Below are positions 7,782-14,885 of a stretch of DNA of 64,000 nucleotides, in pieces. The stretch is taken from assembly GCA_035543015.1 (NCBI GenBank), contig DATKKG010000075.1:62001-126000 (forward strand). The letters run 5' to 3'. The translations under genes were made by a program, and so were the position numbers. This stretch comes from DATKKG01 sp035543015 (lineage in GTDB: Archaea; Thermoproteota; Nitrososphaeria; Conexivisphaerales; DTJL01). Under the pieces are notes generated by a model. That model did no database searches. It was given only the letters and a program-made list of their open reading frames with translations, and was not told where the DNA came from. The first letter of the stretch is position 1. The number at the start of each line of letters is the position of its first letter.

Positions 7782-8150
7782 TTGACTACGTCAGCCCAGC
7801 TTGACCAGGAAGTCGCCGAGAAATGCGAGGCCTACAAGGCCATCCACGCGGCGTGGAACGAACTCACGAAGGCCTGGAGCCTGCCCGTCATCCATTCCCT
7901 TGGAATCCGGGAGCCCGCCCGGTTCAACGAGCTGAAGAGGAGGATAGACGGCATCAGTTCCACCAGTCTGGCCGATCGCCTCACCGAGCTGGAGCGCCTG
8001 GGGATCATCCAAAGGAAGGTCTACCCGGCATCTCCTCCAAGGGTAGAGTACTCCCTCACCGACAAGGGGAAGGACCTTCTCAACGTCCTCCATCAGTTCG
8101 CCGACTGGGCAAAGAGATGGGAGAGGAATCCGCCAGCTCCCGCGCCGTAG
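7782..8150 (+). CDS. HxlR-family winged-helix transcriptional regulator
   Basis: This 122-residue single-domain DNA-binding protein carries the HxlR pattern: WSLPVIHSLG, a RFNELKRRIDGISSTSLADRL recognition region at about residues 45-65, and the wing around VEYSLTDKG. Members usually sense redox or small reactive compounds and repress a divergent gene. I start at TTG 7782 because a TATA element lies about 25 nt upstream. The longer frame from 7596 would overlap the divergent PPOX gene. No Cys is obvious at the usual N-terminal sensing position except one near residue 12 (EKCEAY). Confidence 0.82.
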   Translation: MTTSAQLDQEVAEKCEAYKAIHAAWNELTKAWSLPVIHSLGIREPARFNELKRRIDGISSTSLADRLTELERLGIIQRKVYPASPPRVEYSLTDKGKDLLNVLHQFADWAKRWERNPPAPAP

Positions 8151-8165
8151 CCTAGGCCGCGGCGG

Positions 8166-8810
8166 TTACCTATCGGTCGGCCTCTTCCTGAGGCCCTGGA
8201 TGAATCCCAGCACAGCCGGAAGAAGAGAAATGGCGACGATTGCGTAGATGACGAGGGTGAAGTTCTCCTTCACGAAAGCGATGTTACCGAAGAAGTAGCC
8301 GGTCAAGACGAAGAGAGCTACCCAGCCAATGCCTCCCACCACGTTGTACATCAGAAACCGCCTGTATCGCATGCTGCCGATGCCCGCCACAAACGGAACG
8401 AATGTGCGGATTATGGGCGCGAACCTCGCCAGGACTATCGCCTTCCCGCCGTGCCTCTCGAAGAAGACGTGTGCCCTGTCCAGGTACTCCTTCTTCAGGA
8501 AACGGACGTTTTCATGGAACGCCCTCGGTCCTATGTAGCGTCCGATGGAGTAGTTCACGCTGTCTCCGGCGACGGCGGCGATGGCAAGGACGACCACCAG
8601 AAGAGAGACGTCGAGAGAGCCCGCGGCCGCGAAGGTCCCGGCTATGAAGAGGATGGAGTCCCCCGGAAGGAACGGGAACAAAACGAACCCAGTCTCCCCG
8701 AATATGAAGAGGAAGAGCACCAGATACACCCACGGGCCGTAGGCCAGGATGAGCCCGTTGAGGTCATAGAGGTTAGTGATGAGATGAAAGAGGTAGCTCA
8801 GCGGGTCCAT
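8166..8810 (-). CDS. DedA/SNARE-associated-type membrane protein
   Basis: This 214-residue DedA-family protein has five or six hydrophobic segments. The family landmarks are FPFLPGDSILF (about residues 44-54), SIGRYIGPRAF, FFERHGGKAI and ARFAPIIRTF with the following PFVAGIGSM. DedA proteins are thought to act as lipid scramblases or transporters (polyprenyl-phosphate or phosphatidylethanolamine flipping in bacteria). The Arg residues in ARFAPIIR are essential in characterised members and are present. It is read in the same direction as the BlaI/BlaR1-like pair 101 nt upstream and may be in the same transcript. Confidence 0.85.
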   Translation of the reverse strand: MDPLSYLFHLITNLYDLNGLILAYGPWVYLVLFLFIFGETGFVLFPFLPGDSILFIAGTFAAAGSLDVSLLVVVLAIAAVAGDSVNYSIGRYIGPRAFHENVRFLKKEYLDRAHVFFERHGGKAIVLARFAPIIRTFVPFVAGIGSMRYRRFLMYNVVGGIGWVALFVLTGYFFGNIAFVKENFTLVIYAIVAISLLPAVLGFIQGLRKRPTDR

Positions 8811-8911
8811 GCCTTCATCGGATGTTTGATTGCGGCATTAAAAGGCTGTCCCTCTTCATCGCAGATCATCGCCCATCGCATCCGTCTGAAGGAGGTGGTT
8901 TCCCCGACCCC

Positions 8912-10234
8912 CTAGATGGGACGGGCGACCGAGTCGGGTGGGGAGCGACCCGCCTTGAGCAGCGTCAGCCCAAGGTTTCCTCCTGGGCTTCGATGTTCAA
9001 AGCGCGTAAAGCAGACATGAAGGCCCGGCCCGGAAGACCTTAGCACGATTCCGCCCACGCCCTGTTGGGAGGAGTAGCTGAAAGCCGGGGGAGCCCTCGG
9101 CAGGAGTATCTCGAGCATGTGAGCTTGCAGGTTGAGGAAGTACAAGCTGGCCCCCACTCCGGCCAGGATAACGAGCGCCGACACCAAAACGGCGGCAGCG
9201 AGCTTCCTCCTCGACGGAGCCCGCCTTTCGCCCAGCTCCAACACATTCCAAGCCCTCGCCTCGACGGACGGACGTCCCGATCTCCCCCTGGACCTGAGCT
9301 CGAAGGACGAGACCAAGAATGTCGCAGCCGCCAGCCGGACAAGCCGCCTTTCCGGAGGGAAGTCCCGCAAGGAAGCTCCAACCCTGACCAGCGCAGATGC
9401 GAGCGCCTGCGGCCGCCTCAGCACTTTGGCTCCTCGTTCGTCAGCCAGCATCTCCCTTTCCTTCAGGGCATTGGAGGCGGCGAAATACGAAAGAGGGTTG
9501 AAGAATGAGATGGCTAGGAGCGCGTTGGTCATGGCCTTGAAGACGAAGTCTCCCTCCTTGATGTGCGCCAACTCATGCGAAATGACGGCCTCGAGCTCCT
9601 CTCCCTGGAGGATGTTCAGGATGCCCAGGGAGAACACGACGGTCGCCTTCTCCCCCCTGCCGATGGAGAACGCGTTGGGGCGTAGGTCCTCTACCAGCCC
9701 GACCCGCGGGCATGCCATCCCGAGCCGCGACGACGTCGAGCGGACCTTCCTCTGGATGGCAGGGTAGTCCGCGTCTTCCATCAACACTACGCCGAAGGCG
9801 CGCATCGCCAGCTTCTCACCCCAGACGAGCGTCAGCAGGAACGTCACAGCGCCAGCGGAAAGCGCAAGGATCCCCACCAGCGAAAGGACGAAGGCCGGAT
9901 CTACGGAGATCAGGGGTGCGGGCTGCACCAGCTCCACGTAGCCCAGCGAAGCGACGCCGTAGCGATAGGGGGCCTGCGCCAGCAAAGGATACGCAGGAGC
10001 TATCAGGCTCTCGATGTAGCCCGCGGCATACGAAACCAGCAAGGCCCCCGCCGGCACTGCCAAGGGGACCACCAGAAGCGAGCTTCGGATCCTCCGGTTC
10101 GAAAACCCTCCCCATCTCAGCAGAAGCCTCGTGCAGACGAACCACAGGGACAGGAGGACTACGCCGTAGTAGACGTAGGGCTGGAGGAATCCCTGTTCCA
10201 GGCTGCCGAGGAGTGCCGCGCTCGTATCGCTCAC
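8912..10234 (-). CDS. BlaR1-topology membrane metalloprotease (M56/M48-like)
   Basis: This 440-residue protein has three N-terminal helices (about 22-40, 52-74 and 115-137), then a zinc-protease domain, then a fourth helix (about 345-367) and a 70-residue external tail. The zinc site is HELAH (H220, E221, H224), with the third ligand probably in EREMLADE (261-266). This matches BlaR1/MecR1, in which the external tail senses a ligand and the inner protease cleaves the BlaI repressor. The tail here is much shorter than a penicillin-binding sensor. The domain core also resembles HtpX. Its start overlaps the BlaI-type gene by 4 nt, so the two are translationally coupled. Ligand unknown. Confidence 0.75.
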   Translation of the reverse strand: MSDTSAALLGSLEQGFLQPYVYYGVVLLSLWFVCTRLLLRWGGFSNRRIRSSLLVVPLAVPAGALLVSYAAGYIESLIAPAYPLLAQAPYRYGVASLGYVELVQPAPLISVDPAFVLSLVGILALSAGAVTFLLTLVWGEKLAMRAFGVVLMEDADYPAIQRKVRSTSSRLGMACPRVGLVEDLRPNAFSIGRGEKATVVFSLGILNILQGEELEAVISHELAHIKEGDFVFKAMTNALLAISFFNPLSYFAASNALKEREMLADERGAKVLRRPQALASALVRVGASLRDFPPERRLVRLAAATFLVSSFELRSRGRSGRPSVEARAWNVLELGERRAPSRRKLAAAVLVSALVILAGVGASLYFLNLQAHMLEILLPRAPPAFSYSSQQGVGGIVLRSSGPGLHVCFTRFEHRSPGGNLGLTLLKAGRSPPDSVARPI

Positions 10235-10683
10235 TTCTTCCTATCCTGGGCCAGCTTCTGAATCTGTTTCTGGAGAGCCTCCAGGTCTTCCTGGTTGGAG
10301 GCGACTTCATCGACGAAAGCGTTGGTCACCGTGCTGCCGAAGTTGCGGAATAGGCTGCTCACCACCGTCTTCACAGCCGACTCCTCGAAGCTCTTCTTGC
10401 CGAGCTTCGGCCAGTATACGAAGTACACCCCTCCCTTGCCCCTCTCCACTCTGCGATCGAGGATCCCCTTGTCGTAAAGGCGGTCCATGGTGGACATGAC
10501 GGTGGTGTACGCGATCTTCGTCCTCTTCTTCAGCTCCTCGTAGACCTGACGGACGGTAACCGGCTCGTCGCCAGAGTCCCAGACGGTTTCAAGGATCTCC
10601 GCGCCCAAAGGGCCCAGGAAGCCTTCGAACTGCTCCCCTTCAAGGTTGTACCGGGAGATCTTGTATGCCCTCTTGCTTGCCAA
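10231..10683 (-). CDS. BlaI/MecI-family winged-helix repressor
   Basis: This 150-residue regulator has the Penicillinase-repressor fold: a winged helix at about residues 22-95, with PLGAEILETVW, the VRQVYEEL recognition region and TTVMSTMDRL. A helical C-terminal dimerisation arm follows. In bacteria such repressors bind TACA/TGTA-type dyads and are cleaved by BlaR1/MecR1. Here the downstream gene is a BlaR1-topology protease overlapping by 4 nt. A 17-bp dyad lies right at the TATA of this gene and two more in front of the divergent HtrA gene. I start at TTG 10683, about 35 nt from the CCTAAATAG TATA. The start gives autorepression geometry. Confidence 0.85.
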   Translation of the reverse strand: MASKRAYKISRYNLEGEQFEGFLGPLGAEILETVWDSGDEPVTVRQVYEELKKRTKIAYTTVMSTMDRLYDKGILDRRVERGKGGVYFVYWPKLGKKSFEESAVKTVVSSLFRNFGSTVTNAFVDEVASNQEDLEALQKQIQKLAQDRKK

Positions 10684-10698
10684 GTCCAGTGACTTTCT

Positions 10699-10715
10699 TA
10701 CTATGCTCGCTAGTA
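10699..10715. promoter_or_regulatory. BlaI-type operator 1 (TACTA-N7-TAGTA)
   Basis: A perfect inverted repeat with TACTA and TAGTA arms 7 nt apart sits immediately downstream of the minus-strand TATA (10717-10725) and 16 nt from the BlaI start codon. This position would block transcription of the repressor-protease pair. Confidence 0.7.
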
Positions 10716-10763
10716 GCTATTTAGGCTTTTCAGTGGAATCCCGGCTGCGCTTCATGGAGGCGC

Positions 10764-10780
10764 TACTATGATTTGTCGTA
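10764..10780. promoter_or_regulatory. BlaI-type operator 2 (one mismatch)
   Basis: TACTA-N7-TCGTA has the same spacing as operators 1 and 3 with one changed base. It lies directly upstream of a plus-strand TATA-like element (TTTAAG, 10784-10789) that would drive the divergent HtrA gene. Confidence 0.6.
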
Positions 10781-10799
10781 ACATTTAAGAAGAGTATGC

Positions 10800-10816
10800 T
10801 ACTATGGTGTCTAGTA
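10800..10816. promoter_or_regulatory. BlaI-type operator 3 (TACTA-N7-TAGTA)
   Basis: A perfect copy of the operator 1 dyad covers the predicted transcription start of the divergent HtrA gene, about 25 nt downstream of the TATA-like element at 10784-10789. Operators 2 and 3 are 36 nt apart, which is near-integral for B-DNA helical phase. Confidence 0.7.
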
Positions 10817-10834
10817 ACAAACGGTGAGTTTCGA

Positions 10835-10963
10835 ATGTCATCCTCTGACTCTGCGGTGGTCAGGACCGGCGGCCTTCCTACCGTCGCCGGCCCTCTAGGC
10901 GTAGGAACTGCCGGAACCGGGGATTCGGGCACGTGGGCTTTCGCTGGAGGCTGCTCCGCATGA
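10835..10963 (+). CDS. Candidate 42-residue leader ORF upstream of the HtrA gene
   Basis: An ATG at 10835, 7 nt after a GGTGAG sequence, opens a 42-residue Gly/Ser/Thr-rich frame. It ends at TGA 10961-10963, overlapping the ATG at 10960 of the HtrA frame (ATGA). The peptide has no recognised domain. It could be a translational-coupling leader for the protease, or chance. It is plausible only because it fills the otherwise long 5' leader between the predicted transcription start and the HtrA start. Confidence 0.3.
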   Translation: MSSSDSAVVRTGGLPTVAGPLGVGTAGTGDSGTWAFAGGCSA

Positions 10964-12195
10964 CCATGATGGAGACTCAGCCTCCGACCAGGAGGAACTA
11001 CACTGCGGCCGTCGTTGTCCTTGTGCTCGCGATGGGCTTGGTGCTGGGAGGAGGCTTGGGCTATATCGTATTCAACGGGCAGGTGAGCCAGCTCCAGCAG
11101 CAGGTGCAGGCCCTTCAGACGGAGCTGCAGAACGCCACCTCCTCATCCACGGGGAACTCGAACAGCACGACCGTGATCGTGACCGGGAACGTGTCAGTGT
11201 CGCAGCTCTACGCGGCGGTCAAGAACTCGGTCGTGGTCATAACCGGAATGGTGTCGTCCAACTCCTTCTTTGGCCAGTCCACCGGCGAAGTGCAGGGCTC
11301 CGGCTTCGCCTACTCCGTCGGCGGCCAGTCGGTGATAGTCACCAACTTCCATGTGATCGACGGCGCGACCGGGATCTCGGTCACCTTCAGCGACGGCAAC
11401 GCCTACCCGGCCACTGTCATCGGCACAGACCAGTACTCAGACCTGGCCGTCCTCTCCGTGCAGGCTCCTTCCACTGAGTTCGTTCCTCTTACGATGGTTT
11501 CTTCGACGACCCTCAGCGTGGGCGATCCGGTGATGGCCGTCGGTGCCCCCTACGGGTTGACGGGCTCCGTCACAACGGGCGTGGTCAGCGCGCTGGGCAG
11601 GACGATAAGTGAAAGCACGGTGCCCTACGCCATCGCCAACGCGATTCAGACGAGCGCCCCGATCAACCCCGGCAACTCAGGCGGGCCTCTGCTCAACTAC
11701 GCCGACCAGGTCGTCGGGATCACCACTGCCACGGCAACGGACTCCTCCGGGAACGCTGCCGATGCGATAGGATTCGCCGTCCCATCCTCCACGATACTCA
11801 GGGAAATCGGCTCGCTTGTGAGCACGGGCTCGTACACGCAGCACGCCTACATGGGGATCACTGAGGTGGACATGGACTACGCGATTGCTCAGGCGAGCAA
11901 TGTAAGCACTACGTACGGCGTGATGATTCAGAGCGTGGTCAGCGGCGGTCCCGCCAGCTCTGCTGGCCTGAAGGCGGGGACCCAGAGGACGACCATAGAA
12001 GGGAGCACTGTCATGCTAGGAGGCGACATAGTCACGGCCATTAACGGCACGCGGGTCCTGAACAGCGACGGGCTTTCCGCCTACCTCGAGGCCAACACCC
12101 TCCCCGGACAGACTCTGAGCCTCTCCATCATCCGCGGTGGCCAGTCGATGACCCTTTCTCTCGTGCTGGGCACACGGCCGGCTCCCGGTTCCTAG
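10933..12195 (+). CDS. Membrane-anchored HtrA/DegP-like serine protease with PDZ domain
   Basis: This 420-residue S1C protease has an N-terminal transmembrane helix (about residues 24-47), a short coiled-coil (QVSQLQQQVQALQTEL, about 50-65), a Ser/Asn-rich linker, the protease domain and one PDZ domain (about 320-415). The triad is H140 (FHVID), D170 (SDLAV) and S249 (GNSGG). The anchor places the protease outside the membrane, where HtrA proteins degrade or refold damaged envelope proteins. The GTG at 10933 is the first in-frame start. The ATG at 10960 is the likelier one if coupled to the leader ORF. Operators for the adjacent BlaI-type repressor cover its promoter. A hairpin terminator follows. 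Confidence 0.87.
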   Translation: MGFRWRLLRMTMMETQPPTRRNYTAAVVVLVLAMGLVLGGGLGYIVFNGQVSQLQQQVQALQTELQNATSSSTGNSNSTTVIVTGNVSVSQLYAAVKNSVVVITGMVSSNSFFGQSTGEVQGSGFAYSVGGQSVIVTNFHVIDGATGISVTFSDGNAYPATVIGTDQYSDLAVLSVQAPSTEFVPLTMVSSTTLSVGDPVMAVGAPYGLTGSVTTGVVSALGRTISESTVPYAIANAIQTSAPINPGNSGGPLLNYADQVVGITTATATDSSGNAADAIGFAVPSSTILREIGSLVSTGSYTQHAYMGITEVDMDYAIAQASNVSTTYGVMIQSVVSGGPASSAGLKAGTQRTTIEGSTVMLGGDIVTAINGTRVLNSDGLSAYLEANTLPGQTLSLSIIRGGQSMTLSLVLGTRPAPGS

Positions 12196-12211
12196 CTGAC
12201 CTCCATCCATG

Positions 12212-12250
12212 GGTCGTCCTCTCGGACGACCTCCTTCTTTCTTCTCTTCA
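12212..12250 (+). terminator. Hairpin terminator after the HtrA gene
   Basis: A perfect 8-bp stem, GGTCGTCC (12212-12219) and GGACGACC (12224-12231) with a 4-nt loop, is followed by a pyrimidine-rich tract with short T runs. It begins 16 nt after the protease stop. Confidence 0.55.
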
Positions 12251-12295
12251 ACGACAGCGTACGCTACGGAGGGGCGTCTGAGAGTCGCCGTCTTC

Positions 12296-12952
12296 TCACT
12301 TAATCTCCTTCAGGACTTCCTTCGACGGTTCCGTCTGGGCCTCGTACCAGTACTTCTCGTAGTTCAGCGCCCGATCATGCCCCATACCCATGGTCCCGTC
12401 CACGTCTTCGAAGGCCGTCGTGCAGTCGGTCACCATCACCGGGACGTAGCCGCGGAAGTACGCGTCGGCGGCCGTGTGCTTGTCGCAGCAGTTGGTGTGC
12501 AGACCCGTGATGTAGAGCTTGTCGCCCGGCTTGAACTTCAGCCTCTCGAGGAGCGGTTGCAGCGCTGTCGGATGGCCGCCGTTGTCGGTAAAGCCGCTGT
12601 AGGTACCCTTCTCAACTTCGAAGAGCAGCTGACCCTTCTTGAAACCCTCGACGTCCTTCTTCCTCCAGTCCCTCTCCAACAGGTAGAGGCCCTTGGTGTA
12701 GAGCCCGTCCACGATGGCCGAGCCCTTGGTGCCTTTCATGGAGTGCGGCCCCCACTTCTTCAGCTCGAAGTCCGACTTCAAGTGGCGATCGGTCACGTAG
12801 ATCACAGGTTTGTCGGCCCTCAGGAAGGCCTCCTGGAGCCTCCTTATCTTGGGGACCAGATCGAGCCCGCTCTCCAGGGCGAGCCCGGGATTGTAGCTCT
12901 TCTTCAGGAAGTCGTTGGTCATATCCACGACGATTAGAGCTTGTCTTATCAC
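12296..12952 (-). CDS. Isochorismatase-family cysteine hydrolase
   Basis: This 218-residue cysteine hydrolase has the Asp-Lys-Cys triad of nicotinamidase and isochorismatase enzymes: D10 in VVDMTNDF, K115 in EVEKGTYSGF and C155 or C156 in THTNCCDKHT. The HTAADAYFRGY helix after the Cys is typical. Likely reactions are hydrolysis of an amide such as nicotinamide or an N-carbamoyl compound. The length agrees with PncA-like proteins, but the metal-binding Asp-His-His set is not clear, so nicotinamidase is not certain. The GTG start at 12952 is about 25 nt from a TTTTAAG TATA element, giving a leaderless mRNA. Confidence 0.78.
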   Translation of the reverse strand: MIRQALIVVDMTNDFLKKSYNPGLALESGLDLVPKIRRLQEAFLRADKPVIYVTDRHLKSDFELKKWGPHSMKGTKGSAIVDGLYTKGLYLLERDWRKKDVEGFKKGQLLFEVEKGTYSGFTDNGGHPTALQPLLERLKFKPGDKLYITGLHTNCCDKHTAADAYFRGYVPVMVTDCTTAFEDVDGTMGMGHDRALNYEKYWYEAQTEPSKEVLKEIK

Positions 12953-13094
12953 GGGCTCGGTCTGGACTTCGATGCTTAAAATCTTGTTCTACCAAAATCC
13001 TCGGACTACGTCGAGGGCCAGCCGTCCTCTCCTTCCCCATGCCTTTCAAGGACCGTTCATTAGACGTCGGACCGGATGGCTCCAGGAACCGATC

Positions 13095-13344
13095 TTGGAG
13101 ATCAGGAAGGCGGCTGTCATTGGCGTAGGCAAAATGGGTCACGGAATCGCCCAGCTCTTCGCTCAAGGCGGTTTCGGGGTTCGCCTGTTGGACAAGTAGC
13201 CAATCCCTCACCAAGGCCAGGATGAGGATCGAGCAGGGTCTCACCAAGCCTCTGGGGAGGCAGGAGTTGAGCGATAGAGAATCCCGGGCCGCGCTCTGCG
13301 TGGGCGGAGGCCAGGGCTTCGCCACTTGGCTCGAGAGACCGTGA
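13095..13344 (+). pseudogene. Fused relic of 3-hydroxyacyl-CoA dehydrogenase and thiolase
   Basis: From TTG 13095 the frame encodes the Rossmann start of 3-hydroxyacyl-CoA dehydrogenase (VIGVGKMGHGIAQLF to RLLDK), then hits TAG at 13197. Homology resumes in the +1 frame at 13204 (SLTKARMRIEQGLTK, the following helix of the same domain). It then switches without warning to ALCVGGGQGFATWLERP, which is the C-terminal active-site loop of thiolase, and ends at 13342-13344. The simplest reading is a deletion that joined the 5' end of one gene to the 3' end of its neighbour, followed by a frameshift and a stop. It implies a lost beta-oxidation or hydroxybutyryl-CoA gene pair. Confidence 0.7.
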
Positions 13345-13412
13345 TTTGCGGCTAGGGTTCGCCCTACGGAACGCGCGATCCCTGAGAAGAGCCTTGGAGC
13401 ACCCTAGGAGGT

Positions 13413-13613
13413 CTAGCTCATTACTGCTATCATCCGCTCATCCTTCTCGAGAGACTCCACGAATCCCTTGGCCTCCGAGAAGGTTCCGATTTGGGTCGGC
13501 CCCTTGGCTCCGTCTCCCATATCCTCCAACCATATGAGGCCCGACGAGTCTTCGAACAGGCGCAGGTTGCAGAACGAAAGGCCTTCGAGCCTCCTGTTGA
13601 GCTCCTGGAGCAT
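13413..13613 (-). CDS. Hypothetical protein, 66 aa
   Basis: A small acidic protein, not recognised, whose sequence looks like one beta-rich module (LRLFEDSSGLIWLEDMG, then an FSEAKGFVESLE helix). A TATA-like CTTATTAGG about 30 nt upstream of the ATG supports expression. It lies between the thiolase relic and the DUF3795-like gene. The overlapping plus-strand frame has arginine/proline-rich composition typical of a shadow. Confidence 0.5.
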   Translation of the reverse strand: MLQELNRRLEGLSFCNLRLFEDSSGLIWLEDMGDGAKGPTQIGTFSEAKGFVESLEKDERMIAVMS

Positions 13614-13713
13614 ATTGGCAGAACGTCATCCCCTTCTCCCTAATAAGCGCCGTCGACTGACAATCTGTCATTCGACAGCCGACGTGGTTCGTTTGCCAGC
13701 GGGCAGGGACGGG

Positions 13714-13953
13714 CTACTCCGTCTTCCCCGCGAGGAACGAGGCATAGTCGTAGTTGATGGGCCCGCTCTTCGTCAGCTCGCACGGGAAGTAGGAACATTC
13801 GAAACAGAGCCTGACCCCCCTTTCGAACGCGCAGGTGCATATCTTGCAGAAGGGATTGCTCCTCGGCACGCACCCCTGAGCGCCGGCCGGGCAGGTCCCC
13901 CTGACCATTTTGGGACAGACTTCGCACGCTATTCCGCACACCCCCACCTTCAT
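13714..13953 (-). CDS. Cysteine-rich protein, DUF3795-like
   Basis: This 79-residue protein has about 10 cysteines arranged as CGIACEVCP, CPAGAQGC, CKICTC and CFECSYFPC, consistent with zinc or iron-sulfur binding and with the DUF3795 family of small archaeal and bacterial proteins. I chose the ATG at 13953. A TTAATAT TATA lies 25-35 nt upstream and the longer frame adds non-conserved residues. Function unknown. It is divergent from deoC with about 90 nt between starts. Confidence 0.65.
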   Translation of the reverse strand: MKVGVCGIACEVCPKMVRGTCPAGAQGCVPRSNPFCKICTCAFERGVRLCFECSYFPCELTKSGPINYDYASFLAGKTE

Positions 13954-14040
13954 CTGTGTTCCACCAACAGAGGGGCTCAGCGATATTAAGGGATTTGCGT
14001 CGCCGTCCGCTCCGCTCAAAGGAGCTCCATAGGAACCATT

Positions 14041-14781
14041 TTGAACACGAGCGCCCTTGCCCAAGATATGGAAAAGGTCGCCGGCTGGACTCCTGAGAGC
14101 GCCGCCTCAATCATCGACCAGACCCTCCTCCGACCCAACGCCACGGAGGAAGAGGTGACCGAGTTCTGCGATGAGGCCGTGAAGTTCCGATTCTGCACCG
14201 TCTGCGTGAATCCCTCTCAGGTCTCCCTGGCCTGGGAGAGGGTGAAGAGCTCGCCCGTCAGGGTCTGCTCCGTCGTCTCCTTTCCCTTCGGCCTTTCCAA
14301 GACGGATGTCAAAGTCAAAGAGGCACTTGACGCTGTGGAGGACGGAGCCGAAGAGGTGGACATGGTGGCCAACATAGGGGCCGAGAAGTCCCACCGGTTC
14401 GACCTTGTGTTCAAGGACGCCAAGGCGGTGGCAGAGGCCGTCAAGAAGCCCAACAGGGACGTCGTAGTGAAGGCGATAATCGAAACCTGCTATCTTACGG
14501 ACGAGGAGAAGGAGTCGGCCTGCCTGGCGCTCGTCAGATCAGGAGTCGACTTCGTGAAGACGTCCACGGGTTTCGGCACAGGAGGGGCTACGGTCCATGA
14601 TGTCGCCCTTATGCGGAGGGTGGTGGGGGCGGGCGTGGGCGTCAAGGCCTCGGGCGGAATCAGGGACGCCCAGGCGTTCTCCGCGATGACGACGGCCGGA
14701 GCGAATCGTATCGGCACCAGCCATGGCGTGGAAATCGTGAAGGAGATCGCTACGCGAACGGCCCAGATGGCGAGGCCCTAG
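14041..14781 (+). CDS. deoC: Deoxyribose-phosphate aldolase
   Basis: DeoC splits 2-deoxyribose 5-phosphate into glyceraldehyde 3-phosphate and acetaldehyde in nucleoside salvage. The class I aldolase residues are visible: D107 in EEVDMV, the Schiff-base lysine K173 in DFVKTSTGFG and K202 in VKASGGIR. The full TIM-barrel length (246 aa) fits. The start is TTG 14041. An ATG lies at 14068 (residue 10) just before the conserved region, so the true N-terminus could be slightly shorter. In archaea the enzyme is often the only route from deoxynucleosides to central carbon. No phosphopentomutase-type DeoB is seen nearby. Confidence 0.92.
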   Translation: MNTSALAQDMEKVAGWTPESAASIIDQTLLRPNATEEEVTEFCDEAVKFRFCTVCVNPSQVSLAWERVKSSPVRVCSVVSFPFGLSKTDVKVKEALDAVEDGAEEVDMVANIGAEKSHRFDLVFKDAKAVAEAVKKPNRDVVVKAIIETCYLTDEEKESACLALVRSGVDFVKTSTGFGTGGATVHDVALMRRVVGAGVGVKASGGIRDAQAFSAMTTAGANRIGTSHGVEIVKEIATRTAQMARP

Positions 14782-14885
14782 CGGGACCCTCTCGGTCGTC
14801 CGGCGGGCCCTATTCGGAGGCGTTCATTTGGCATGCCAAGTTGAACAGCTTCCTTGATAAAACCCGGACATCAAAGGTACATGCC

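Noticed and set aside
9132..9767. Long plus-strand open frame inside the BlaR1-type gene
   Set aside because: It is Ser/Arg/Pro-rich and antisense to a gene with a clear zinc-protease motif, so it is a shadow.
8912..10683. Classical beta-lactam resistance locus
   Set aside because: The repressor and protease resemble BlaI/BlaR1, but there is no beta-lactamase or penicillin-binding gene and the sensor tail is too short to be a penicillin-binding domain.
13346..13537. Plus-strand open frame after the thiolase relic
   Set aside because: Arg/Ser/Pro-rich composition and opposite to the 66-residue minus-strand frame, which has a TATA element.
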